NCBI GenBank assembly: GCA_036971475.1
Contig: JBAIZL010000008.1
Location: 10,741,895 to 10,805,894 of the forward strand
Reading direction: 5' to 3'
Origin: Prosapia bicincta
Lineage: Eukaryota > Arthropoda > Insecta > Hemiptera > Cercopidae
Length of the DNA stretch: 64,000 nucleotides
Part shown: in pieces, positions 14,454-28,700 of the stretch
How positions within the stretch are numbered: position 1 is the first letter of the stretch
Layout of the letters: every line of letters begins with the position of its first letter
The notes under the pieces: generated by a model
Told to the model about the DNA's origin: nothing
What the model saw: only the letters and a program-made list of their open reading frames with translations
The model's database searches: none
Program-made: the position numbers and the translations under genes

Positions 14454-17400
14454 TCTATAATAAGTATTATAGGAGCTATCGCAATTGTCATATATTTGCT
14501 CTAAAAAAAATGCATGAATTATAGTTCATGGATTTTGCGATTTCTACAAAAAAAGGATTTCTCATTTAAAAGGCATAATAAACGCAGAATCGACCATAGA
14601 TTCGCATTGTGCGCTTAGAAATGATCTATAATAAGTTTTATAGGAGCTATCGCAATTGTCATATATTTGCTCAAAAAAAAATGCATGAATTATAGTTCAT
14701 GGATTTTGCGATTTCTACAAAAAATGGATTTCTCATTTAAAAGGCATTATAAACGCAGAATCGACCATAGATTCGCATTGTGCACTTAGAATTATTCTAT
14801 AATAAGTATTATAGGAGCTATCGCAATTGTCATATATTTTCTCTAAAAAAAATGCATGATTTTAGTTCATGGATTTTGCGATTTCTACAAAAAATGGATT
14901 TCTCATTTAAAAGGCATAATAAACGCAGAATCGACCATAGATTCGCATTGTGCACTTAGAATTGATCTATAATAAGTATTGTAGGAGCTATCGCAATTGT
15001 CATATATTTGCTCTAAAAAAATGCATGAATTATAGTTCATGGATTTTGCGATTTCTACAAAAAATGGATTTCTCATTTAAAAGGCATAATAAACGCAGAA
15101 TCGACCATAGATTCACATTGTGCACTTAGAATTGATCTATAATAAGTATTATAGGAGCTATCACAATTGTCATATATTTGCTCTAAAAAAAATGCATGAA
15201 TTATAGTTCATGGATTTTGCGATTTCTACAAAAAATGGATTTCTCATTTAAAAGGCATAATAAACGCAGAATCGACCATAGATTCGCATTGTGCACTTAG
15301 AATTGATCTATAATAAGTATTGTAGGAGCTATCGCAATTGTCATATATTTGCTCTAAAAAAAATGCGTGAATTATAGTTCATGGATTTTGCGATTTCTAC
15401 AAAAAATGGATTTGTCATTTAAAAGGCATAATAAACGCAGAATCGACCATAGATTGGCATTGTGCACTTAGAATTGATCTATAATAAGTATTATAGGAGC
15501 TATCGCAATTGTCATATATTTGCTCTAAAAAAAATGCATGAATTATAGTTCATGGATTTTGCGATTTCTAAAAAAAATGGATTTCTCATTTAAAAGGCAT
15601 AATAAACGCAGAATCGACCATAGATTCGCATTGTGAACTTAGAATTGATCTATAATAAGTATTATAGGAGCTATCGCAATTGTCATATATTTGCTCTAAA
15701 AAAATGCATGAATTATAGGTCATGGATTTTGCGATTTCTACAAAAAATGGATTTCTCATTTAAAAGGCATAATAAACGTAGAATCGACCATAGATTCGCA
15801 TTGTGAACTTAGAAATGATATATAATAAGTATTATAGGAGCTATCGCAATTGTCATATATTTGCTCTAAAAAAAATGCATGAATTATAGTTCATGGATTT
15901 TGCGATTTCTACAAAAAATGGATTTCTCATTTAAAAGGCATAATAAACGCAGAATCGACCATAGATTCGCATTGTGCACTTAGAAATGATCTATAATAAG
16001 TATTATAGGAGCTATCGCAATTGTCATATATTTGCTCTAAAAAAAATGCATGAATTATAGTTCATGGATTTTGGGATTTCTACAAAAAATGGATTTCTCA
16101 TTTAAAAGGCATAATAAACACAGAATCGACCATAGATTCGCATTGTGCACTTAGAATTGATCTATAATAAGTATTATAGGAGCTATCGCAATTGTCATAT
16201 ATTTGCTCTAAAAAAAATGCATGAATTATAGTTCATGGATTTTGCGATTTCTACAAAAAATGGATTTCTCATTTAAAAGGCATAATAAACGCAGAATCGA
16301 CCATAGATTCGCATTGTGCACTTAGAATTGATCTATAATAAGTATTATAGGAGCTATCGCAATTGTCATATATTTGCTCTAAAAAAAATGCATGAATTAT
16401 AATTCATGGATTTTGCGATTTCTACAAAAAATGGATTTCTCATTTAAAAGGCATAATAAACGCAGAATCGACCATAGATTCGCATTGTGCTCTTAGAATT
16501 GTTCTATAATAAGTATTATAGGAGCTATCGCAATTGTCATATATTTGCTCTAAAAAAAATGCATGAATTATAGTTCATGGATTTTGCGATTTCTACAAAA
16601 AAAGGATTTCTCATTTAAAAGGCATAATAAACGCAGAATCGACCATAGATTCGCATTGTGCGCTTAGAAATGATCTATAATAAGTTTTATAGGAGCTATC
16701 GCAATTGTCATATATTTGCTCAAAAAAAAATGCATGAATTATAGTTCATGGATTTTGCGATTTCTACAAAAAATGGATTTCTCATTTAAAAGGCATTATA
16801 AACGCAGAATCGACCATAGATTCGCATTGTGCACTTAGAATTATTCTATAATAAGTATTATAGGAGCTATCGCAATTGTCATATATTTTCTCTAAAAAAA
16901 ATGCATGATTTTAGTTCATGGATTTTGCGATTTCTACAAAAAATGGATTTCTCATTTAAAAGGCATAATAAACGCAGAATCGACCATAGATTCGCATTGT
17001 GCACTTAGAATTGATCTATAATAAGTATTGTAGGAGCTATCGCAATTGTCATATATTTGCTCTAAAAAAATGCATGAATTATAGTTCATGGATTTTGCGA
17101 TTTCTACAAAAAATGGATTTCTCATTTAAAAGGCATAATAAACGCAGAATCGACCATAGATTCACATTGTGCACTTAGAATTGATCTATAATAAGTATTA
17201 TAGGAGCTATCACAATTGTCATATATTTGCTCTAAAAAAAATGCATGAATTATAGTTCATGGATTTTGCGATTTCTACAAAAAATGGATTTCTCATTTAA
17301 AAGGCATAATAAACGCAGAATCGACCATAGATTCGCATTGTGCACTTAGAATTGATCTATAATAAGTATTATAGGAGCTATCGCAATTGTCATATATTTG

Positions 17401-18595
17401 CTCTAAAAAAAATGCGTGAATTATAGTTCATGGATTTTGCGATTTCTACAAAAAATGGATTTGTCATTTAAAAGGCATAATAAACGCAGAATCGACCATA
17501 GATTGGCATTGTGCACTTAGAATTGATCTATAATAAGTATTATAGGAGCTATCGCAATTGTCATATATTTGCTCTAAAAAAAATGCATGAATTATAGTTC
17601 ATGGATTTTGCGATTTCTAAAAAAAATGGATTTCTCATTTAAAAGGCATAATAAACGCAGAATCGACCATAGATTCGCATTGTGCACTTAGAATTGATCT
17701 ATAATAAGTATTATAGGAGCTATCGCAATTGTCATATATTTGCTCTAAAAAAATGCATGAATTATAGGTCATGGATTTTGCGATTTCTACAAAAAATGGA
17801 TTTCTCATTTAAAAGGCATAATAAACGTAGAATCGACCATAGATTCGCATTGTGAACTTAGAAATGATATATAATAAGTATTATAGGAGCTATCGCAATT
17901 GTCATATATTTGCTCTAAAAAAAATGCATGAATTATAGTTCATGGATTTTGCGATTTCTACAAAAAATGGATTTCTCATTTAAAAGGCATAATAAACGCA
18001 GAATCGACCATAGATTCGCATTGTGCACTTAGAAATGATCTATAATAAGTATTATAGGAGCTATCGCAATTGTCATATATTTGCTCTAAAAAAAATGCAT
18101 GAATTATAGTTCATGGATTTTGGGATTTCTACAAAAAATGGATTTCTCATTTAAAAGGCATAATAAACACAGAATCGACCATAGATTCGCATTGTGCACT
18201 TAGAATTGATCTATAATAAGTATTATAGGAGCTATCGCAATTGTCATATATTTGCTCTAAAAAAAATGCATGAATTATAGTTCATGGATTTTGCGATTTC
18301 TACAAAAAATGGATTTCTCATTTAAAAGGCATAATAAACGCAGAATCGACCATAGATTCGCATTGTGCACTTAGAATTGATCTATAATAAGTATTATAGG
18401 AGCTATCGCAATTGTCATATATTTGCTCTAAAAAAAATGCATGAATTATAATTCATGGATTTTGCGATTTCTACAAAAAATGGATTTCTCATTTAAAAGG
18501 CATAATAAACGCAGAATCGACCATAGATTCGCATTGTGCTCTTAGAATTGTTCTATAATAAGTATTATAGGAGCTATCGCAATTGTCATATATTT
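14454..18595 (+). repeat. tandem duplication of a 12-monomer block (2 x 2,049 bp)
   Basis: Two adjacent blocks share a long series of rare variants in the same order: an A-for-T change giving AAAAGGATTTC, GTGCGCTTAG with AAGTTTTATAG, GGCATTATAAACG, GAATTATTCTATAA, GCATGATTTTAG, AGTATTGTAGG, GATTCACATTG, ATGCGTGAATT with TTTGTCATTT, TTGGCATTGTG, TTCTAAAAAAAATGG, AACGTAGAATC, GATTTTGGGATTTC, AACACAG and GAATTGTTCTATAA. The marker ATAAGTTTTA is at 14,631 and 16,680, a distance of 2,049 bp (12 monomers less 3 bp). By eye I saw only two substitutions between copies, near 15,320/17,370 (GTATTG versus GTATTA) and 15,636/17,685 (GTGAAC versus GTGCAC). The duplication therefore looks very recent. Confidence 0.9.
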
Positions 18596-21500
18596 CCTCT
18601 AAAAGAAATGCATGAATTATAGTTCATGGATTTTGCGATTTCTACAAAAAATGGATTTCTCATTTAAAAGGCATAATAAACGCAGAATCGACCATAGATT
18701 GGCATTGTGCACTTAGAATTGATCTATAATAAGTATTATAGGAGCTATCGCAATTGTCATATATTTGCTCTAAAAAAAATGCATGAATTATAGTTCATGG
18801 ATTTTGCGATTTCTACAAAAAATGGATTTCTCATTTAAAAGGCATAATAAACGCAGAATCGACCATAGATTCGCATTGTGCACTTAGAAATGATCTATAA
18901 TAAGTATTATAGGAGCTATCGCAATTGTCATATATTTGCTCTAAAAAAAATGCATGAATTATAGTTCATGGATTTTGCGATTTCTACAAAAAATGGATTT
19001 CTCATTTAAAAGGCATAATAAACGCAGAATCGACCATAGATTCGCATTGTGCTCTTAGAATTGATCTATACTAAGTATTATAGGAGCTATCACAATTGTC
19101 ATATATTTGCTCTAAAAAAAAGGCATGAATTATAGTTAATGGATTTTGCGATTTCTACAAAAAATGGATTTCTCATTTAAAAGGCATAATAAACGCAGAA
19201 TCGACCGTAGATTCGCATTGTGCTCTTAGAATTGATCTATAATAAGTATTATAGGAGCTATCGCAATTGTCATATATTTCCTCTAAAAGAAATGCATGAA
19301 TTATAGTTCATGGATTTTGCGATTTCTACAAAAAATGGATTTCTCATTTAAAAGGCATAATAAACGCAGAATCGAACATAGATTCGCATTGTGCTCTTAG
19401 AATTGATCTATAATAAGTATTATAGGAGCTATGGCAATGGTCATATATTTGCTCTAAAAGAAATGCATGAATTATAGTTCATGGATTTTGCGATTTCTAC
19501 AAAAAATGGATTTCTCATTTAAAAGGCATAATAAACGCAGAATCGACCATAGATTCGCATTGTGCACTTAGAGATGATCTATAATAAGTATTATAGGAGC
19601 TATCGCAATTGTCATATATTTGCTCTAAAAAAAATGCATGAATTATAGTTCATGGATTTTGCGATTTCTACAAAAAATGGATTTCTCATTTAAAAGGCAT
19701 AATAAACGCAGAATCGACCATAGATTCGCATTGTGCTCTTAGAATTGATCTATAATAAGTATTATAGGAGCTATCGCAATTGTCATATATTTCCTCTAAA
19801 AGAAATGCATGAATTATAGTTCATGGATTTTGCGATTTCTACAAAAAATGGATTTCTCATTTAAAAGGCATAATAAACGCAGAATCGACCATAGATTGGC
19901 ATTGTGCACTTAGATATGATCTATAATAAGTATTATAGGAGCTATCGCAATTGTCATATATTTGCTCTAAAAAAAATGCATGAATTATAGTTAATGGATT
20001 TTGCGATTTCTACAAAAAATGGATTTCTCATTTAAAAGGCATAATAAACGCAGAATCGACCATAGATTCGCATTGTGCACTTAGAAATGATCTATAATAA
20101 GTATTATAGGAGCTATCGCAATTGTCATATATTTGCTCTAAAAAAAATGCATGAATTATAGTTCATGGATTTTGCGATTTCTACAAAAAATGGATTTCTC
20201 ATTTAAAAGGCATAATAAACGCAGAATCGACCATAGATTGGCATTGTGCACTTAGAATTGATCTATAATAAGTATTATAGGAGCTATCGCAATTGTCATA
20301 TATTTGCTCTAAAAAAAATGCATGAATTATAGTTCATGGATTTTGCGATTTCTAAAAAAAATGGATTTCTCATTTAAAAGGCATAATAAACGCGGAATCG
20401 ACCATAGATTCGCATTGTGCACTTAGAATTGATCTATAATAAGTATTATAGGAGCTATCGCAATTGTCATATATTTGCTCTAAAAAAATGTATGAATTAT
20501 AGTTCATGGATTTTGCGATTTCTACAAAAAATGGATTTCTCATTTAAAAGGCATAATAAACGCAGAATCGACCATAGATTCGCATTGTGAACTTAGAAAT
20601 GATATATAATAAGTATTATAGGAGCTATCGCAATTGTCATATATTTGCTCTAAAAAAAATGCATGAATTATAGTTCATGGATTTTGCGATTTCTACAAAA
20701 AATGGATTTCTCATTTAAAAGGCATAACAAACGCAGAATCGACCATAGATTCGCATTGTGCACTTAGAAATGATCTATAATAAGTATTATAGGAGCTATC
20801 GCAATTGTCATATGTTTGCTCTAAAAAAAATGCATGAATTATAGTTCATGGATTTTGCGATTTCTACAAAAAATGGATTTCTCATTTAAAAGGCATAATA
20901 AACACAGAATCGACCATAGATTCGCATTGTGCACTTAGAATTGATCTATAATAAGTATTATAGGAGCTATCGCAATTGTCATATATTTGCTCTAAAAAAA
21001 ATGCATGAATTATAGTTCATGGATTTTGCGATTTCTACAAAAAATGGATTTCTCATTTAAAAGGCATAATAAACGCAGAATCGACCATAGATTCGCATTG
21101 TGCACTTAGAATTGATCTATAATAAGTATTATAGGAGCTATCGCAATTGTCATATATTTGCTCTAAAAAAAATGCATGAATTATAGTTCATGGATTTTGC
21201 GATTTCTACAAAAAATGGATTTCTCATTTAAAAGGCATAATAAACGCAGAATCGACCATAGATTCGCATTGTGCTCTTAGAATTGATCTAAACTAAGTAT
21301 TATAGGAGCTATCACAATTGTCATATATTTGCTCTAAAAAAAAGGCATGAATTATAGTTAATGGATTTTGCGATTTCTACAAAAAATGGATTTCTCATTT
21401 AAAAGGCATAATAAACGCAGAATCGACCATAGATTCGCATTGTGCTCTTAGAATTGATCTATAATAAGTATTATAGGAGCTATCGCAATTGTCATATATT

Positions 21501-24500
21501 TGCTCTAAAAAAAATGCATGAATTAGAGTTCATGGATTTTGCGATTTCTACAAAAAATGGATTTCTCATTTAAAAGGCATAATAAACGCAGAATCGACCA
21601 TAGATTCGCATTGTGCACTTAGAAATGATCTATAATAAGTATTATAGGAGCTATCGCAATTGTCATATATTTGCTCTAAAAAAAATGCATGAATTATAGT
21701 TCATGGATTTTGCGATTTCTACAAAAAATGGATTTCTCATTTAAAAGGCATAATAAACGCAGAATCGACCATAGATTCGCATTGTGCACTTAGAAATGAT
21801 ATATAATAAGTATTATAGGAGCTATCGCAATTGTCATATATTTGCTCTAAAAAAAATGCATGAATTATAGTTCATGGATTTTGCGATTTCTACAAAAAAT
21901 GGATTTCTCATTTAAAAGGCATAATAAACGCAGAATCGACCATAGATTCGCATTGTGCACTTAGAATTGATCTATAATAAGTATTATAGGAGCTATCGCA
22001 ATTGTCATATATTTGCTCTAAAAAAAATGCATGAATTATAGTTCATGGATTTTGCGATTTCTACAAAAAATGGATTTCTCATTTAAAAGGCATAATAAAC
22101 GCAGAATTGACCATAGATTCGCATTGTGCACTTAGAATTGATCTATAATAAGTATTATAGGAGCTATCGTAATTACCATCAAATTGCTCCAAAAAAAATA
22201 CATGAATTATAGTTCATGGATTTTGCGATTTCTACAAAAAATGGATTTCTCATTTAAAAGGCATAATAAACGCAGAATCGACCATAGATTCGCATTGTGC
22301 ACTTAGAATTGATTTATAATAAGTATTATAGGAGCTATCGCAATTGTCATATATTTGCTCTAAAAAAAATGCATGAATTATAGTTCATGGATTTTGCGAT
22401 TTCTACAAAAAATGGATTTCTCATTTAAAAGGCATAATAAACGCAGAATCGACCATAGATTCGCATTGTGCACTTAGAATTGATCTATAATAAGTATTAT
22501 AGGAGCTATCGCAATTGTCATATATTTGCTCTAAAAAAAATGCATGAATTATAGTTCATGGATTTTGCGATTTCTACAAAAAATGGATTTCTCATTTAAA
22601 AGGCATAATAAACGCAGAATCGACCATAGATTCGCATTGTGCACTTAGAAATGATCTATAATAAGTATTATAGGAGCTATCGCAATTGTCATATATTTGC
22701 TCTAAAAAAAATGCATGAATTATAGTTCATGGATTTTGCGATTTCTACAGAAAATGGATTTCTCATTTAAAAGGCATAATAAACGCAGAATCGACCATAG
22801 ATTCGCATTGTGCACTTAGAAATGATATATAATAAGTATTATAGGAGCTATCGCAATTGTCATATATTTGCTCTAAAAAAAATGCATGAATTATAGTTCA
22901 TGGATTTTGCGATTTCTACAAAAAATGGATTTCTCATTTAAAAGGCATAATAAACGCAGAATCGACCATATTATTCGCATTGTGCACTTAGAATTGATCT
23001 ATAATAAGTATTATAGGAGCTATCGCAATTGTCATATATTTGCTCTAAAAAAAATGCATGAATTATAGTTCATGGATTTTGCGATTTCTACAAAAAATGG
23101 ATTTCTCATTTAAAAGGCATAATAAACGCTGAATCGACCATAGATTCGCATTGTGCACTTAGAATTGATCTATAATGAGTATTATAGGAGCTATCGCAAT
23201 TGTCATATATTTGCTCTAAAAAAAATGCATGAATTATAGTTCATGGATTTTGCGATTCCTACAAAAAATGGATTTCTCATTTAAAAGGCATAATAAACGC
23301 AGAATCGACCATAGATTCGCATTGTGCACTTAGAAATGATCTATAATAAGTATTATAGGAGCTATCGCAATTGTCATATATTTGCTCTAAAAAAAATGCA
23401 TGAATTATAGTTCATGGATTTTGCGATTTCTAAAAAAAATGGATTTCTCATTTAAAAGGCATAATAAACGCAGAATCGACCATAGATTCGCATTGTGCAC
23501 TTAGAATTGATCTATAATAAGTATTATAGGAGCTATCGCAATTGTCATATATTTGCTCTAAAAAAAATGCATGAATTATAGTTCATGGATTTTGCGATTT
23601 CTACAAAAAATGGATTTCTCATTTAAAAGGCATAATAAACGCAGAATCGACCATAGATTCGCATTGTGCACTTAGAAATGATATATAATAAGTATTATAG
23701 GAGCTATCGCAATTGTCATATATTTGCTCTAAAAAAAATGCATGAATTATAGTTCATGGATTTTGCGATTTCTACAAAAAATGGATTTCTCATTTAAAAA
23801 GGCATAATAAACGCAGAATCGACCATAGATTCGCATTGTGCACTTAGAATTGATCTATAATAAGTATTATAGGAACTATCGCAATTGTCATATATTTGCT
23901 CAAAAAAAAATGCATGAATTATAGTTCATGGATTTTGCGATTTCTACAAAAAATGGATTTCTCATTTAAAAGGCATAATAAACGCAGAATCGACCATAGA
24001 TTCGCATTGTGCACTTAGAAATGATCTATAATAAGTATTATAGGAGCTATCGCAATTGTCATATATTTGCTCTAAAAAAAATGCATGAATTATAGTTCAT
24101 GGATTTTGCGATTTCTACAAAAAATGGATTTCTCATTTAAAAGGCATAATAAACGCAGAATCGACCATAGATTCGCATTGTGCACTTAGAAATGATATAT
24201 AATAAGTATTATAGGAGCTATCGCAATTGTCATATATTTGCTCTAAAAAAAATGCATGAATTATAGTTCATGGATTTTGCGATTTCTACAAAAAATGGAT
24301 TTTTCATTTAAAAGGCATAATAAACGCAGAATCGACCATAGATTCGCATTGTGCACTTAGAATTGATCTATAATAAGTATTATAGGAGCTATCGCAATTG
24401 TCATATATTTGCTCTAAAAAAAATGCATGAATTATAGTTCATGGATTTTGCGATTTCTACAAAAAATGGATTTCTCATTTAAAAGGCATAATAAACGCAG

Positions 24501-24564
24501 AATCGACCATAGATTCGCATTGTGCACTTAGAATTGATCTATAATAAGTATTATAGGAGCTATC

Positions 24565-25763
24565 GTAATTACCATCAAATTGCTCCAAAAAAAATACATG
24601 AATTATAGTTCATGGATTTTGCGATTTCTACAAAAAATGGATTTCTCATTTAAAAGGCATAATAAACGCAGAATCGACCATAGATTCGCATTGTGCACTT
24701 AGAATTGATTTATAATAAGTATTATAGGAGCTATCGCAATTGTCATATATTTGCTCTAAAAAAAATGCATGAATTATAGTTCATGGATTTTTGCGATTTC
24801 TACAAAAAATGGATTTCTCATTTAAAAGGCATAATAAACGCAGAATCGACCATAGATTCGCATTGTGCACTTAGAAATGATATATAATAAGTATTATAGG
24901 AGCTATCGCAATTGTCATATATTTGCTCTAAAAAAAATGCATGAATTATAGTTCATGGATTTTGCGATTTCTACAAAAAATGGATTTCTCATTTAAAAAG
25001 GCATAATAAACGCAGAATCGACCATAGATTCGCATTGTGCACTTAGAATTGATCTATAATAAGTATTATAGGAACTATCGCAATTGTCATATATTTGCTC
25101 TAAAAAAAATGCATGAATTATAGTTCATGGATTTTGCGATTTCTACAAAAAATGGATTTCTCATTTAAAAAGCATAATAAACGCAGAATCGACCATAGAT
25201 TCGCATTGTGCACTTAGAAATGATCTATAATAAGTATTATAGGAGCTATCGCAATTGTCATATATTTGCTCTAAAAAAAATGCATGAATTATAGTTCATG
25301 GATTTTGCGATTTCTACAAAAAATGGATTTCTCATTTAAAAGGCATAATAAACGCAGAATCGACCATAGATTCGCATTGTGCACTTAGAAATGATATATA
25401 ATAAGTATTATAGGAGCTATCGCAATTGTCATATATTTGCTCTAAAAAAAATGCATGAATTATAGTTCATGGATTTTGCGATTTCTACAAAAAATGGATT
25501 TCTCATTTAAAAGGCATAATAAACGCAGAATCGACCATAGATTCGCATTGTGCACTTAGAATTGATCTATAATAAGTATTATAGGAGCTATCGCAATTGT
25601 CATATATTTGCTCTAAAAAAAATGCATGAATTATAGTTCATGGATTTTGCGATTTCTACAAAAAATGGATTTCTCATTTAAAAGGCATAATAAACGCAGA
25701 ATCGACCATAGATTCGCATTGTGCACTTAGAATTGATCTATAATAAGTATTAAAGGAGCTATC
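24565..25763 (+). repeat. 7-monomer higher-order repeat unit, copy A
   Basis: From one CGTAATTACC marker to the next, the ordered variants are: GATTTATAAT with an extra T in GGATTTTTGCG; GATATATAAT; TTTAAAAAGGCAT with GGAACTATCG; AAAAAGCATAAT with GAAATGATC; GATATATAAT; GAATTGATC; and then the next marker monomer. The length is 1,199 bp, seven monomers plus two inserted bases. The same order recurs from 34,149. A third copy from 30,554 has six monomers because one GATATATAAT unit is missing. Confidence 0.85.
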
Positions 25764-28700
25764 GTAATTACCATCAAATTGCTCCAAAAAAAATACATGA
25801 ATTATAGTTCATGGATTTTGCGATTTCTACAAAAAATGGATTTCTCATTTAAAAGGCATAATAAACGCAGAATCGACCATAGATTCGCATTGTGCACTTA
25901 GAAATGATCTATAATAAGTATTATAGGAGCTATCGCAATTGTCATATATTTGCTCTAAAAAAAATGCATGAATTATAGTTCATGGATTTTGCGATTTCTA
26001 CAAAAAATGGATTTCTCATTTAAAAGGCATAATAAACGCAGAATCGACCATAGATTCGCATTGTGCACTTAGAATTGATCTATAATAAGTATTATAGGAG
26101 CTATCGCAATTGTCATATATTTGCTCTAAAAAAAATGCATGAATTATAGTTCATGGATTTTGCGATTTCTACAAAAAATGGATTTCTCATTTAAAAGGCA
26201 TAATAAACGCAGAATCGACCATAGATTCGCATTGTGCACTTAGAAATGATCTATAATAAGTATTATAGGAGCTATCGCAATTGTCATATATTTGCTCTAA
26301 AAAAAATGCATGAATTAGAGTTCATGGATTTTGCGATTTCTACAAAAAATGGATTTCTCATTTAAAAGGCATAATAAACGCAGAATCGACCATAGATTCG
26401 CATTGTGCACTTAGAAATGATCTATAATAAGTATTATAGGAGCTATCGCAATTGTCATATATTTGCTCTAAAAAAAATGCATGAATTATAGTTCATGGAT
26501 TTTGCGATTTCTACAAAAAATGGATTTCTCATTTAAAAGGCATAATAAACGCAGAATCGACCATAGATTCGCATTGTGCACTTAGAAATGATATATAATA
26601 AGTATTATAGGAGCTATCGCAATTGTCATATATTTGCTCTAAAAAAAATGCATGAATTATAGTTCATGGATTTTGCGATTTCTACAAAAAATGGATTTCT
26701 CATTTAAAAGGCATAATAAACGCAGAATCGACCATAGATTCGCATTGTGCACTTAGAATTGATCTATAATAAGTATTATAGGAGCTATCGCAATTGTCAT
26801 ATATTTGCTCTAAAAAAAATGCATGAATTATAGTTCATGGATTTTGCGATTTCTACAAAAAATGGATTTCTCATTTAAAAGGCATAATAAACGCAGAATT
26901 GACCATAGATTCGCATTGTGCACTTAGAATTGATCTATAATAAGTATTATAGGAGCTATCGTAATTACCATCAAATTGCTCCAAAAAAAATACATGAATT
27001 ATAGTTCATGGATTTTGCGATTTCTACAAAAAATGGATTTCTCATTTAAAAGGCATAATAAACGCAGAATCGACCATAGATTCGCATTGTGCACTTAGAA
27101 TTGATTTATAATAAGTATTATAGGAGCTATCGCAATTGTCATATATTTGCTCTAAAAAAAATGCATGAATTATAGTTCATGGATTTTGCGATTTCTACAA
27201 AAAATGGATTTCTCATTTAAAAGGCATAATAAACGCAGAATCGACCATAGATTCGCATTGTGCACTTAGAATTGATCTATAATAAGTATTATAGGAGCTA
27301 TCGCAATTGTCATATATTTGCTCTAAAAAAAATGCATGAATTATAGTTCATGGATTTTGCGATTTCTACAAAAAATGGATTTCTCATTTAAAAGGCATAA
27401 TAAACGCAGAATCGACCATAGATTCGCATTGTGCACTTAGAATTGATCTATAATAAGTATTATAGGAGCTATCGCAATTGTCATATATTTGCTCTAAAAA
27501 AAATGCATGAATTATAGTTCATGGATTTTGCGATTTCTACAAAAAATGGATTTCTCATTTAAAAGGCATAATAAACGCAGAATCGACCATAGATTCGCAT
27601 TGTGCACTTAGAAATGATCTATAATAAGTATTATAGGAGCTATCGCAATTGTCATATATTTGCTCTAAAAAAAATGCATGAATTATAGTTCATGGATTTT
27701 GCGATTTCTACAAAAAATGGATTTCTCATTTAAAAGGCATAATAAACGCAGAATCGACCATAGATTCGCATTGTGCACTTAGAAATGATATATAATAAGT
27801 ATTATAGGAGCTATCGCAATTGTCATATATTTGCTCTAAAAAAAATGCATGAATTATAGTTCATGGATTTTGCGATTTCTACAAAAAATGGATTTCTCAT
27901 TTAAAAGGCATAATAAACGCAGAATCGACCATAGATTCGCATTGTGCACTTAGAATTGATCTATAATAAGTATTATAGGAGCTATCGCAATTGTCATATA
28001 TTTGCTCTAAAAAAAATGCATGAATTATAGTTCATGGATTTTGCGATTTCTACAAAAAATGGATTTCTCATTTAAAAGGCATAATAAACGCTGAATCGAC
28101 CATAGATTCGCATTGTGCACTTAGAATTGATCTATAATAAGTATTATAGGAGCTATCGCAATTGTCATATATTTGCTCTAAAAAAAATGCATGAATTATA
28201 GTTCATGGATTTTGCGATTCCTACAAAAAATGGATTTCTCATTTAAAAGGCATAATAAACGCAGAATCGACCATAGATTCGCATTGTGCACTTAGAAATG
28301 ATCTATAATAAGTATTATAGGAGCTATCGCAATTGTCATATATTTGCTCTAAAAAAAATGCATGAATTATAGTTCATGGATTTTGCGATTTCTAAAAAAA
28401 ATGGATTTCTCATTTAAAATGCATAATAAACGCAGAATCGACCATAGATTCGCATTGTGCACTTAGAATTGATCTATAATAAGTATTATAGGAGCTATCG
28501 CAATTGTCATATATTTGCTCTAAAAAAAATGCATGAATTATAGTTCATGGATTTTGCGATTTCTACAAAAAATGGATTTCTCATTTAAAAGGCATAATAA
28601 ACGCAGAATCGACCATAGATTCGCATTGTGCACTTAGAAATGATATATAATAAGTATTATAGGAGCTATCGCAATTGTCATATATTTGCTCTAAAAAAAA

